DNA of 64,000 nucleotides from Ridgeia piscesae (GCA_025642075.2 JAODUO010000118.1:1048501-1112500), one strand, 5' to 3'. Shown: positions 33,801 through 48,200, counted from the stretch's first letter. Notes: generated by a model from the sequence alone, not told the origin. Numbers and translations are program-made.

Positions 33801-36800
33801 CCAAGAAATATAATGCACCAACCTCTCTCTTGATAGAATATTGTGTCAAGTGAAGCAAACTGAATGTAAATTAGAAAACGGCACGGTGAGCGGTGAGTTA
33901 TAATTTCACGAGCAAAACACACTTCATGGCTAACGGTCTGAGTCCAGGGGTTCTCCCGTGCCACGATTTAAATCTAAACCTAAAAACAAATGTTGTAATC
34001 ATACGACAAAATGGTTATTGTTACATTCAATACAAGGGAAAAAAATTAAATATTACACCAACAACGGAACGTGGCGCCATCTAGCGCCGTCTAGTCGTAA
34101 TGACCAGGTCACACCCTCCACTCCTTATGCTCATCCACTACTGTGAAGGAGCTAGACACAATAGTTCATTCTTGCGCCACCAGAGCGTGGCAAGTTCAGT
34201 GGATTGGAATGCAATCCAGCAGTGGCACGCTGAGTCCGACGGAGGGGTTGCTCGGCCATCTGTTCATCTGACGAGGACTCGTGTCATTGCACACAGCGGC
34301 GGTCTCGGAAGTGAGCGTGGTGGTCATCTCTATCTTGCACTTCAACCATTCTTGATCTCAGACATGTGGTGTTGTAGACATGTACAACTTCTGGTAGGAA
34401 TTCTGCCCATCGTCTCTTCTTGGTTGGTGGCAGCGTCCGCAGCAGATCATGGAGTGTCCGATGTTTACAGACGCCCATGTTTTCTTCAAAGAATGATTCA
34501 ATTACATCTTCGTACGGCCCTGTCACAGCTCCAAACCGGCTTTTCAAAATGTCCAGAATCTGGGATACGGTATTCGTCAGATGGCTGGGGCGAAGCCTGA
34601 TTTCCCGTACCTGCACCGCGGGCCGCCTGTTTCTGTGGCAGCTCTTCCTCTAACTCTCCTCCACGGTCATTACTTGCCATGTTTCAGTTAACAGATATAT
34701 AGCCATGTACTTCATATAAACAGACGGCTAACATACAATATTAGCATATAAATATAAAATGCTAATGTGCAATCACTGATTGCACGTTAGCATTTTATAT
34801 TTATACATGTGATTGCCAGTCACATGTGAAAAGAAGCTAGAAACATGCACAGGTAGACAAATAAAACAAGCGAGATGGTTAAGTTTTACAAGTGTCAATT
34901 GCAACATCACACCGCAGCATCACCCTGCTGGCTATGGTCACTGTCCTGTCAATCAGCTACCGTCTTGACAGTGAATGTTAACCCGGTGCTGATCTCAACA
35001 CGATCTATCCAGCCACGCTCGCAGCCAATTGTCCTTGGTGCAGTCTCCATCTTCTATGTCTATGCCCCTTGCAGTCCCTTGTCCTTAGGCAAACCCCCAT
35101 CTCTCCGATCACCCTCTTCCCGCTACGTTCAGGGCGATTCTGGCCGGATGCGCGACGCATTCTCTGGTCCACAGCCAATGACACATCCCACACTGGCCAC
35201 AGCCCAGGCCATGCCCATCCACCATGGATTACCCCAGTCATCGCATCGGCTTCACCTGCATTGCAAAAACTCACAAAATCGACGCGGGTTTTCAACATAA
35301 CATATTCCACTTTGTGATACGTTTATTGATATGACTAAGTATGAAAATGATTGACGCTGACAAATTATAAATTACTAACCTGTCAAGAAGAATTTTTGCG
35401 AAGGCTGCATCTGATATGTCTCCAAGGCCGAGGCCGCGCCCAACCGTCTCTTGTTTTGTTCCAGAGATCCATCGTGTTTCCCAAATAAACCTTCGTGCGC
35501 GGAATCTGTTGTTTAGCTCTTTTCTTTGCCGAACTGGTGGCATACATCCGTGGACGTCCCGTTATTTATAGCAATACTTTGCACAAAGAACTGCGACCAT
35601 ACCAAAGAAAAACAAACACAACCACATGCGTCGAAGGACACCGAGACACCAATCTCGCGGGTCAAGGCCAATCTCGCGCCACCGAGAAGAAACAGACGTT
35701 CATCTGACGAGGACTCAGGTGTCTCGGAAGTGAGCGTGGTGGTCTACCTTGCGAGACCACTGGCACGGTGCACATCCACGGCGTGTTAGACGAAACATTC
35801 GACCCATCTGAGTCAATGTCTGTACCACTGGTCGGTGCACAGGGCAGCTTGCGTTGTCTCAATCCCTCTGTAGGCTCAGTGCATTGACAAAACTTCGCTC
35901 GATTGTTCACTAAACAAAAAAATTTATAAAATGGCCTATATGATAGCAGTATCACGTTAAATAAATTAACACTTCAAAGACCCCGTAATCCATCTTGGAC
36001 TTCAACCGTTCTTGATCTCAGACATCTGGCGTGGTGTTTACGCATGTACAACTTCTGGTAGGAATTCTGCCCATCGTCTCTTCTTGGTTGGTGGCAGCGT
36101 CCGCAGCAGATCATGGAGTGTCCGATGTTTATAGATGCCCATGTTTTCTTCAAAGAATGATTCAATTACATCTTTGTATGGCCCTGTCACAACTCCAAAC
36201 CGGCTTTTCAAAATGTCCAGAATCTGGGATACGGTATTCGTCAGATGGCTGGGGCGAAGCCTGATTTCCCGTAGCTGCACCGCGGGCCGCCTGTTTCTGT
36301 GGCAGCTCTTCCTCTAACTCTCCTCCACGGTCATTACTTGCCATGTTTCAGTTAACACATATATAGCCATGTACTTCATATAAACAGACGGCTAACATAC
36401 AATATTAGCATATAAATATAAAATGCTAATGTGCAATCACTGATTGCACGTTAGCATTTTATATTTATACATGTGATTGCCAGTCACATGTGAAAAGAAG
36501 CTAGAAACATGCACAGGTAGACAAATAAAACAAGCGAGATGGTTAAGTTTTACAAGTGTCAATTGCAACATCACAACGCAGTATCACCCTGCTGGCTGTG
36601 GTCACTGTTCTGTCAATCAGCTACCGTCTTGACAGTGAATGTTGACCCGGTGCTGATCTCAACACGATCTATCCAGCCACGCTCGCAGCCAATTGTCCTT
36701 GGTGCAGTCTCCATCTTCTATGTCTATGTCCGTTGCAGTCCCTTGTCCTTAGGCAAACCCCCATCTCTCCGGTCGCCGTCTGTCCCGCTCGATGCGGATA

Positions 36801-39171
36801 TTGACCTGACTGCAATGCAACCCCTTGTCCTTAGCTAACCCTCTTCCCCCTTCGTTCAGGGCGATTCTGGCCGGATGATGCGCGACACATTCTCTGGTCC
36901 ACAACCAATGACAACTGGTGGCATACGTCCGTGGACGTCCCGTTATTTATAGCAATACTTTGCACAAAGAACTGTGACCATACCAAAGATAAACAAACAC
37001 AACCACATGCGTTGAAGGACACCGAGACACCAATCTCGCGGGTCAAGGCCGATTCTGGCAGCACTGCCGATGACCATCCGTTTTCCTGCCTACCACTAGG
37101 TGTCAATTACCACTCACTGTTCAATGCAACCCACTTCTGACACCAATTGTAAGGGAGCGTGATGTTAAACACCAAACTCAACACACTGACGATGTGAGAA
37201 TGTTTATTGTGGGATTATTTGACATCTATACGTGGTGTAACAATAACAATAAAACTAATGTTACACAGAGTGACCGAGCCATATGGATTGACATAGTAGG
37301 TAATTCTTACACAAACGCATAGTATAGTAGTTTTCTCAATCGCAACATAAGCCATCCACAAAGAATAGCTATGAGGACTAATTATAAAAACGCATGATAT
37401 ATCAAACACACTGTTTACAAATACTCCAGAAACGCATGGTATCAACCACACAGTTTACTAATACAAATACAAATACAAATACAAATACAACTAATAACAA
37501 TAACATCAATCAAAACATCATGTACAACATTGGCTCCACAACATACCTAGTGGTTCCCTCCTAGACACGCTGTACGTAGACCTGTCAACTCTGAACCAGT
37601 TGATCGGCCGCTGTCTATTTGCGTGGTTCAGCCACAGGCCAGCTTCCAAAGTCTGGCCCAACTGATGACGAACTACTCCCACATCCACTCATTTTCTGTA
37701 TCTTTTTTCTGATTCTCCATAGTTTTCATCCACGCCTCTTTTGTGATTCATTTTGAATGGTAATCTGAATGTCACAACTGGGGAAAACATTTTACGCGGC
37801 ATTTAAACGGTTTGTTGTTGCTGCCCCGTAATTATTGCGGCACAATTGTAGATTAGGGGCTGCAAAATCAGTGCCACGGGGGGGGGGGGCAGCAATGATT
37901 CACGGGTGCACTGCTGGTAATGCCATAGTGTGCCGTAAATATGACCATAAAAGCATTTCGCCAAATTGGCAAAGAGATTTTTTCGCCAAATGGAAAACTG
38001 TTTCGCCTATGGCGCAATTGGCGATTGGCAGCGAAAAACTGCACAATGTGGTCATGCAAAAAATCGTTGTTGACATAATTTGTGTCCTCTTTAGCTGATA
38101 CAGGTTCTCTATGCCATATCTTCCGACTGAGGGCATCAGCGTTGGCATTGGAACGTCCACTGCGGTATTTGATCTCGTAATCAAACTGAGCAAGTTGGGC
38201 AACCCAGCGCAACTCAGTGGCTCCCAAATTCGATGTTTGGATGTAACTTAATGGATTGTTGTCTGTGTACTGTGAAGTGCGATCCAATGAGATAAGGATG
38301 GAACTTCTCTGTCACTGCCCATTTCAGACTATGTTGGCAAGTTTCCAGCCGCTGTACTTCGGGTGCAGACAGTACATAAGGAAGTGGTCAGGTGTCATGG
38401 CCTGATCAAAACCGTTTTGCACTTGTTCCTGGTGTGCCTGGAGACATTCTCCTCTAGCAGTCATATCCACGCGTCACATGCATCAGCAATGCATCAGCCT
38501 GTAGGCGATCAGGGCCTTGGCGACGTAAGACAGATTTTTTACACGGGCTTTGGCTTCATGATAAAGACTAATATTGTTGACCAGATTCTGGATCCATTGG
38601 TCAACCAGGTCTTCATACTGTGCTACAATCATCATATAGAAATGTGTTCCTGAGGAATGTTTCCATGCACCGTCGCTGGCAGTGCCACCTGGTGACACCA
38701 ACCAGTTGCGGTTTCACAGCACCCTGATTTGACAGCTCATCAAGCATGGCTGCAACACGGTGATGGTTGCAGATGTATTTGTAGACTTCCACCATCTGCT
38801 TAGTGATTTGACTGGGTGTCAGATCTTCACCAAGCTGGTTCAAGAGGTGTGATGAACATCCATAGACAACCAGATCATTGTTGGCTTCCTTCAATTCATG
38901 GCGCATCACTTCCATTTTCTTTTTGTTGTCTGTCATTACCCCACGAACTGTACACTTGAAACTTTGTACTGGTATCAGACCTGGCTTGCTCTGCCAGTGA
39001 AGCACAGTATGACGCTGTTTTCTTGTTTCAGCCATGTCTTGGCTGTCTTTTGTTCTTTTCCATGTGTTACTTCAACGAAATGTCAGAGATGTGTCTCTTC
39101 TTCAATATTACATTTCTGCGGTTTCCATCTGAAATTTAATATACATAATATATATAATATGTATGTGTGTG

Positions 39172-39203
<32 letters not shown>

Positions 39204-39221
39204 ATATATATAATGTGTGTC

Positions 39222-39298
<77 letters not shown>

Positions 39299-42200
39299 AC
39301 ATATATATGGTTATCATAACCACTGATATCTTCTGCATCTTCTGTGGTCATTTCGTTCAGTGACCTTCCTTGCTGTGATGCTAAGATGCCTTTTCAAGAT
39401 TCAGAAATAATTTGGATAGTTTAGCTACACGCAGAACCGTATGAGGAAGACGGTAGTACTGGTGGTGGACCCGGATGTTGTGTCCCATGTACCCTGCCAG
39501 CAGATCCAGTTCATTTTCTTTCGGAGCTAACATCTGAGATGATGTTGTAACTTGTTTCCACAGCTTCAATGATCACACAGTTTCTGGATCTGATGTACCT
39601 GGCAATGCTGCATGCTTCCTCACGCAATCTCTCTGCTTCTCTCCCTCTGTCAGCTCTTCATTGGCGATACCTTATGTCAATGACATTACAACAATGCTAT
39701 GTGAAATATCAAAAAACCGCTTTTGTCACTGCCTACAGAATACTATCATCATGCTCTTTGTGAAGTTTCAAGCATACATGTTGAGAAATACCCAAGAAAA
39801 TGTCGGGTGAACACAAAGGTTATATAAAAAGGTACAACAGAAAACGGCATTCAAAGTAAGGACAAACTTTGCTGTTACATACCTTGTATAACGTAATATA
39901 TACATACAATATCGAAACATTAAACATAACTAACTAACTGAACCATCTATTGGTAATCTGCAAAATATGTTGCACAACTCAATTAAAGAATAACATGAGC
40001 AGGATCGTCTTGACTCTGACAAGCTTCTGACTTGACATACCGAGCAGGTTTCTTAACTGAGTGACCCAATTTGAGTGCTAGTGATGGTGTAGTGTACTTC
40101 CCGGCATCTTCCTTGTAGCCACTCACTGTCTTTACAGCATTCACAGCCAAGCTTAATCTTGTTGGATCAATGCAGTCCTTCAGCATTCGAACTGAAGTGT
40201 CTAGTTCCTTAATTTGTAAACGAAAACGGCCAAGTTCTGTCGCTTTTTGCTTGATATGTTGGTGGTGTTGTACCTGGTGGCCACTCTTTACAAATGTCTT
40301 TGTGTGTGTTGACAAGTGGCTGGCGTTATCACTGACAGGAAGTAAGGCATTACTTGCCCCCTGATGTCATGGGGATGAGTTTTTTCTCCCGATGAACTCA
40401 TCTCTGCTTTGGGGAGCTTTTGACATACTTCCACAGATCTCCTTTCATGAAGAATGCAAGGCATCCACTGCATGGGATGTAATCTGCAGCATCTACAGTA
40501 GAACTGCTTGGCTTCCTGTAGGGAATTATCCTACCAGATCCTGTTTTGATAACCTGAGTGTTGTGACCAAACTTACCTCGATTGAGCAGCTCACCCCACT
40601 TCAGTGTTCTTTCCCTGGACTTTGGAAGTGCTAAAAAGTCTGATGAAACAATCCCTACTTACTGTTTTAGAAAATATTGATTTGCTACAGTATGAAATAA
40701 TTATTTTTGAATAGCAGTAACTTGCATTTCTGTGATATACGTCTCGTAACAAAAGTATCTTTGAAAAAGGAACTTGTAAAAATCTGATTGATCTATTTCC
40801 CATTAACACATTCATTCTTCATTCAGGGTCTTTCGCAAGGCTGTCGGCTTTCTTTGTGACTTGGTCTGACATAGATGTTCTCTACAAGCTGTCTGCACTT
40901 TGCATGGCAGCTCAAAAATAGGTGGTGTATGAGCACAGTCTCCTGTGACTTCACAACGACATCATGAAAATGTGTACATGTATAAAATAGGGATACAATG
41001 TCGCTTCTGTTGCAAACAGAATCACTATAACACTGCAAAGAGTGACTTTTTAGCTCCACATTATATTATAGAATGCTTGTAAACATGCTAAAAAGATCCA
41101 CCTATTCAATGAAGAGTAATCATGTTACCTCCAATCATAGTCATAGTGATAGTCAGACATAGAATCCCTCAAATTCAATCACAATGACCAATGACGCTGC
41201 CATGGCCTCGATCATGGAGCTATGTGAAGACAAGAAATTAAGACACAAACAATTGGTTTGGCACTGTATGGCAACACTACATATGTCATATATATATGCA
41301 TGCTTAATTGACTAAACTTTAGATATACAAGTACTGTAGTGCCCAGTATTTCTGATTGAGACCGAGTGCTACTATTGAAGCCCCTATTGTGGTGGTGTGG
41401 TGGCAATGAATGTCGTGTAAGTGTACGACTCACACCATCAGTTTAGTAAACATTATTTGTAACACAACAAAACACTTTAATAATTTAAACACTTCCTGAT
41501 TACACTACTGCTTCAAAAGCTTTGAACGATTATTCCTCAGATAATTGTGATGTATGCACTGTTCTGGCCTGTGGTTGTTCCCTCCACAGTGGTAACAGGA
41601 ACTTGTTACCATCTTCCTGTTGCCTCCACAGTGGTAACAGGGACTTGTTACCATCTTCCTGTTCCCTCCACAGTGGTAACAGGGACTTGTTGCCATCTTC
41701 CTGTTCCCTCCACAGTGGTAACAGGGACTTGTTACCATCTTCCTGTTCCCTCCACAGTGGTAACAGGGACTTGTTACCATCTTCCTGTTCCCTCCACAGT
41801 GGTAACAGGGACTTGTTACCATCTTCCTGTTCCCTCCACAGTGGTAACAGGGACTTGTTACCATCTTCCTGTTCCCTCCACAGTGGTAACAGGGACTTGT
41901 TACCATCTTCCTGTTCCCTCCACAGTGGTAACAGGGACTTGTTACCATCTTCCTGTTCCCTCCACAGTGGTAACAGGGACTTGTTACCATCTTCCTGTTC
42001 CCTCCACAGTGGTAACAGGGACTTGTTACCATCTTCCTGTTCCCTCCACAGTGGTAACAGGGACTTGTTACCATCTTCCTGTTCCCTCCACAGTGGTAAC
42101 AGGGACTTGTTACCATCTTCCTGTTCCCTCCACAGTGGTAACAGGGACTTGTTACCATCTTCCTGTTCCCTCCACAGTGGTAACATGGACTTGTTACCAT

Positions 42201-45200
42201 CTTCCTGTTGCCTCCACAGTGGTAGCAGGAACTTGTTACCATCTTCCTGTTGCCTCCACAGTGGTAACAGGGACTTGTTACCATCTTCCTGTTGCCTCCT
42301 GAACTGCCGGCACTTGATTTGTCACCTAGTTGACAGCCGATTTTGCAGAACCTATAAGTTCCTTGCTGTCTTTATCTGCCAGTTCCATTGATGTGGCAAG
42401 CTCGATTGCCTTGGCGTAGGTGAGCACTGTCTCAGCCAGCAGCCGACGCTGTATCGCCTCAATTCTGATGCCTACCACCAGTTGATCTCGTAGCCGTTCG
42501 CTCAGTGTCTCGCCAAAGTCACACGTACTGCTCAGTTGTTTTAACTGTGCGTTGTATTTCAGCACCGTCTCCCCCTCAACTTGGTATCTCTTCATAAATC
42601 GAAATTGTTCGACATTGACCAGGAGCTTCGGTCAGTAGTGGGCTTTCAACACCTCAATACATTGTTGAAGTGTCTTTCCACTAGGCAGTGTTGGCGACAC
42701 CAGCAATTTCAGTACGCTGTAGGTTTGGCTTCCAATAATCGACAGGAAATTGTTTATCGTCAGCAATGTCATTGACTTGAAAGTACAACACCAGTCTTTC
42801 TACATACGCCTCCCTCGGTCGACCAAAGTTGAATTTCGCTTCTGTCACGCGGGTTGTTCTTGTCTTTAGCTTCCCACCTACCCTTTCATTGTTTAGGAAG
42901 TGGATCCCGTCCTCAACGCCATTTGATGTCATATACTTCGATTGTGACATAAGATACAAATACAGAGCTGGGAGTAACGCAGTTTATTCTGGTAATCTAA
43001 TACAACAACAACTAGGCCACCCAGGCTCGATAGTCTCCGTTCTATTGTTCACTGTGTGTCCGTTGGATGGCGCAACAGTGCATACATCACAATAATCTTT
43101 GATATTCTTCCAGCTTCGTGTTTGCAAAACAGGATGTAGGCATTACAAATTTGTGATTTCTGATTTTCCATGTAGTCGGAAGTGCAAAAGTTTGTTCAAG
43201 CCAGCAACAACCGCAATTTCACCTCTGCTCCAAGTTTTTCGTTTTCTTGCTCTCTTCATTTCTGGAACAGTTTTAATTTCAGACTAATGGAGCTACCATT
43301 TATCTCAAAACATCTAAATTAATTGCATCCGTCTAGGTAGTCCATTCTAGGTAACAGCATGATGACACAATAAAAAATGCACAACATTGAGTACTATAAC
43401 GAAAAATGGTACAAATATTGTTATTACAGTATCGATTGGAGAGATTCATTGGTGTTTTGGGTTGCTCCTTGCAGACACCGTCCAAGAAAATCCTTGTTTC
43501 CTAACCGCTTGTAGACCGGCTTGACATGGACTTCTGGTGCCAGAAACATGGAGTGGTGGTCTCCAGGCTGTTTTCCCTCGGCTACTGCTCTTTGGAAAAA
43601 GCACCAGCTGTGTCTGCCCTTTGGACAGTGGTCGTGTTGAGGCTTGTCGTCTGTTGATGACACGTGTTCAAATGTTGCAAATACGCATCCCGCATCTCGT
43701 CGAGTTTCTTGGGATGAGCACAGATAGCCATTCCATCATTCCATCATTATTCCATTATTACATTCCATCCCGCAGCATGGAAATGCTGGGGTCCTCCATC
43801 TTGGGAACATCACCTGTCTGGCTAGTCCAGCTATATGCACTAGCCACCTCAAAGTCTGGTATTACGTCATGATTGGTATCATTCTTGTTGGAGGCTCCCT
43901 CCACTGCATCAAGTCCCGGGCGGTGTGACTCGTGTTTAGTTGCCTGGGATTACATGGCAGAATTGGGGTCTCCCCACATTCATATTCCGGGTCCGAAGAC
44001 ATTCCAGGTCTTGCGACATCTCACCCAAAGACCATGCCTTCGCTACCCTGCACAGGGGGAGGCCTGTCCATCACTGTTGAGGTGGGGAGGAAGGTCTCTA
44101 GGGTCCGTCTGGGGAATAAGGTGCTCAGCTGTACATTTAGGTCACTGCACCCCACCAGACACAGCGTGGCCTCCCACCTGGCGACTTCATCAAGCAGTTC
44201 ATCAGACCATCTTAGCTACGTTCTTTAGGGACCGGGGTGGTCCACTTCTCTCGTGATTATTTCTATCACTTTAATCCCTTATCGGCTGGAGGGGAAGCCT
44301 TATTCCATTCAACAATTTTGTCTCGAAGTACCTGGTAAGACCTTGCTTAAGCTGGGTTGAAGGGCTCGCCGTGTACTGACAGTATGTGCCAGCCACCTGA
44401 TAAGAACAAGGTTCCGTGCCCTCGTTGGAGAGCAGCATGAGGGATACCACTCTGCTCTAGACAACAACTAACAAACAAAATGAGTGAGGGGTGGCAGTGG
44501 CGGTCGGGACAACAACGGTGGCAGGAGGGGTGGCAGTGGCAGTCGGGACAACAATGTTGGCAGGAGGGGTGGCAGTGGCGGTCGGGACAACAACGGTGGC
44601 AGGAGGGGTGGCAGTGGCAGTCGGGACAACAATGTTGGCAGGAGGGGTGGCAGTGGCGGTCGGGACAACAATGTTGGCAGGAGGGGTGGCAGTGGCGGTC
44701 GGGACAACAATGTTGGCAGGAGGGGTGGCAGTGGCGGTCGGGACAACAATGTTGGCAGGAGGGGTGGCAGTGGCGGTCGGGACAACAATGTTGGCAGGAG
44801 GGGTGGCAGTGGCGGTCGGGACAACAATGTTGGCAGGAGGGGTGGCAGTGGCGGTCGATGCTGAAGCAATTTCCATCTGAAGAAGAAATGTCACAATAAC
44901 ATATTGAAATATTATGAATGAGGACAAGCTAATATAATAGTTGGTCTTACATGTAAAGTTACATAACCTTTATGTACATTTCCAGCACTCACCAATACGG
45001 TTATTCGTCGCATGATTCGGCTAATGTATTAGCCAACTTACTAGTACTATTCAGAAGAAATTGCATATAATACTTAAAATATACAACTTATCTATGCCCT
45101 ACAATTGCTTGCATACAATGCTCCGTGCAGGAAGGTAGTGGCTGGTTGTATACACAGGTTGTCTTTGTGTTTTCACTCACCTTTGGATTTATCAAAATCT

Positions 45201-48200
45201 TCGACCTCGAGCTCCCCCTTACTTCACCTGTCACACTCCAGTTTTTTAGATTGTGTACTCTCCGTGGCTCCGGTCATATGGCACTGAGGTGGTGATTGGG
45301 CAGCATCTTGTCGAGAGTGTAGTCTTTGTCCCGGAGGCAAAGGAAAAGTGTAATCAGTCGTTCCCTTACCTCCGGGAGTGGGGTCTCTGGCGGTACCTCC
45401 GGGAGTGGGGTCTCTGGCGGTACCTCCGGGAGTGGGGTCTCTGGCGGTACCTCCGGGAGTGGGGTCTCTGGCGGTACCTCCGGGAGTGGGGTCTCTGGCG
45501 GTACAGATAACCTCTTCGCCTTATAGAAGACGTTGCTTCCTGCAAAATGTCACTGTTGGTAGGAACATACAGTATCATACTACATCATTTACATATATGT
45601 GTTTAGAAAATTCAATGTCACTGTTCTGAGACAAACACATCTTTTATTTACACTTTTTGTGGAACATAAACAATGAAAATGGCTGTTGTTTGCGTGACAT
45701 CTGTTTCATTGTGCAATTTTAATTTGTTAAGGAATTTTTTGAAAAAGCCTCACCAGTATAACTTTTACTGACATTAGTGTTAGTATATATTGCAACTAGA
45801 TGTCTGTAATACTTGTTACTAAGTGCTTACCTCGAAACAAACGCTGCTTTGTTCTGTTTAGTCGTGTAGCCGGTTGTGGTAGTAGTGAAAATTCTAATGT
45901 AATGTTTCGTCTGTTTCTAATTGGTGTGTTGTTGAAGCGTTCCTGTGTGAAGTGTTGTAACCTGGAAACACAGTTGTTATATAATAATGTACAAGCGATG
46001 TACATAACAGAATAACTTTTTTAGGATGACCTAGTCATTTATCATTACTAACAATTTAGATTTCTTGCAGAAAGCAATGCAGTATGTGAATACTCTCCTG
46101 AGACACATTACATTATATTGTTTCTGTTTGGTTGCTTACAAACGTCACTGCTACGGCTACAATTACACATGATGTGTGAAGATGTAGTAAAGACAGTAAA
46201 ATTAATACTTACTGTGAAACTAAATCAAAATCGTCTGCATCGCCATCTTGTTGTTCTTGCTGTTGAGCTTGCATGTTTTGAATTGCTGTCAAAGTGCTGT
46301 TAAAATATGTTAAAATGCGGTTTAATCTCTGTCTCATATCCATATTTTCCCGCGCAATATTATTCATTAAAATGCCACAAGAGGATGACTGGTTCGCTGT
46401 CTCCCGCTAGAGGTGCAACTGATTCCCAGGTTAGGACTTTTAAATGTGTCGGCCGTACCGGTCAGTGACCATTTACTCGACACCCATCTACCACGTTGTT
46501 TCGAATAGATGCTATCAGTGGCAGCAGCTTGTGTGGTTGGGACGTGGCTGGACGTTCCATGCAAGAGCAGACAGCACGAGTCGTGCCTTCATTCCTACAA
46601 TGGTGAATAGTGCATTGGTAACCACACCTGTCCAATTTATTGTAGTCATTTATTATCACTTGCTTTTTACTTCACTTTTATATCTAATACATACGGCGAC
46701 TGTATTTTGATATAAATTTTGACATTATGTTTTAATAAATTTAGTGCTAATGACACGTGTTATTTATTTTCAGCTGTATTCTGGAATATAAATATTACAC
46801 TCAGGTAACCACACTTAATGTACACAGTAACTGTGGAGTAATCACCCCCTGTGACATAATTACCCCACCAGAAGTAGTCCATAGAAACTTCTCATTCACA
46901 CACCTTGGTGCAATGTGGAGTGAACAGAACTACACATTGGTGCCACTGGAATTATGACTAGTCCTACCCCCATAGAAGAAGTGTTGTCTCTTTGGGCAGT
47001 ACTTCAGCAGGTAACTGTGATAAACCTCGAGCTGTCCAGTGTGGCAGTATTCCGTGAGCTGTGGAAGGGCTTTCAGAACATGGCGTGCTGACTTGAGCAC
47101 AGAGAATGCAGGTGAAACCTGCTCCAAGTACATAGTCGTGTCCTCTGTTTCAACAACTGCAGCGCGGCTACATTTGTGAAATTTGACATTCCATGCCCTG
47201 TTGTGTATTCCAACAATGTGGTGAAGAATGGACAACCATTGTTCTCTGTAAGGGAGCATGTAACATTTTAAGCATGTAGCATTAATTGAAACAAGAAATT
47301 AATAGGCAAACTTGCATGAGAAAATAAGTGCACCTGAAATGATCATAATCTGTTGCTATTGTAAAGGTGGATAGTGCCCATTCTATATGAGACTATATAA
47401 TGATTAAAAATGCAGACTGAGTGAATTTGGAATTCAAGACGATGTATACAATTCTTCTTACAACAACAGTCACTACTTGGGTCTCGGTCCCTGCGTATCA
47501 TACTGATTGGATTACTTGTTGTGTTCAACAATTCTTATTTAGGTATAAAATGAAACATAAATTGATGCTTACTTCAGCAACTGTGCATCTCCACTGCAAG
47601 TGGTACAACGCCACCTCAGGTGATTTGAGACACTTTGAATCCAAGGAAGTAGATCTTCACACCCCTTGCCTCGGGCCTTTGCAGTTAACTTTCTATTGAT
47701 CCCTTTCCCGACACCCCACACATCAAGCTGGTGATCTAGCTGAAATTCAAAACACACATTTATATTTTCTATTTTAATTCCACAAGAAACATCTCAATAA
47801 TACACGATTGTACTGGCTTGAGCTTTGTACTTTCAACTAATAGAACCTGGGTTTGAAACCTGTTCTGCCCTGTCAAACCCTAGGCAAGGTCATTTACTTT
47901 ATGTTGCCCCATTTCATTCATCTGTATGAAATTGTATCTAGCTGTAGACAGTTGTGGTTATTTGTGAACAAATCCAGTCATATGTTGTAATTGTAAACAA
48001 TGCATTCTCAACTCTGGATAATCTTCTCTCATCATCTTCCCAATCATGAGGTGGCGATCTGTTGGTGGTGACATCCGTGTCATCCTCACTCAGTTAAGAC
48101 TTGCTGAAGACAACGTCGCAATCCTTCCGCCTCCATGTGGTTGGAGTTCTTATCCTAATCAATTTAAATAGCAAACAGTAAGTATTTTCAAATAAATACA

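Larger units (their letters stand above)
33868..37148 (-). mobile_element. two deletion derivatives of a related Gypsy element in tandem
   Basis: A 3' LTR-like block (33868-34110), related to those of the first element, and a shared 3' region (34075-34330) are followed by a segment where a gag start is fused to integrase. The segment 34345-35110 recurs at 36009-36773, shifted by 1664 bp and nearly identical. Another integrase C-terminal piece lies at 35700-35890. A primer-binding site is at 37129-37145 and the 5' LTR starts at 37148. Protease, RT and RNase H are gone, so this is a non-autonomous LTR derivative with an internal duplication or two nested copies. Confidence 0.7.

Noticed and set aside
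41575..42300. CRISPR array
   Set aside because: Head-to-tail units without unique spacers in a eukaryotic genome; it is a minisatellite.
41522..42391. Plus-strand open frames of 250-290 codons
   Set aside because: Antisense shadows of the 42-bp gag array.
43873..44256. Protein-coding frame of 127 codons
   Set aside because: No recognisable domain, overlapping alternative frames, and composition like non-coding DNA.
44480..44899. Plus-strand RGG-rich protein
   Set aside because: No splice or start context on the plus strand; the minus-strand reading fits a spliced model better. Not fully excluded.
46444..46710. piggyBac-like fragment (NDYNK)
   Set aside because: Only a five-residue resemblance; surrounding residues do not fit.
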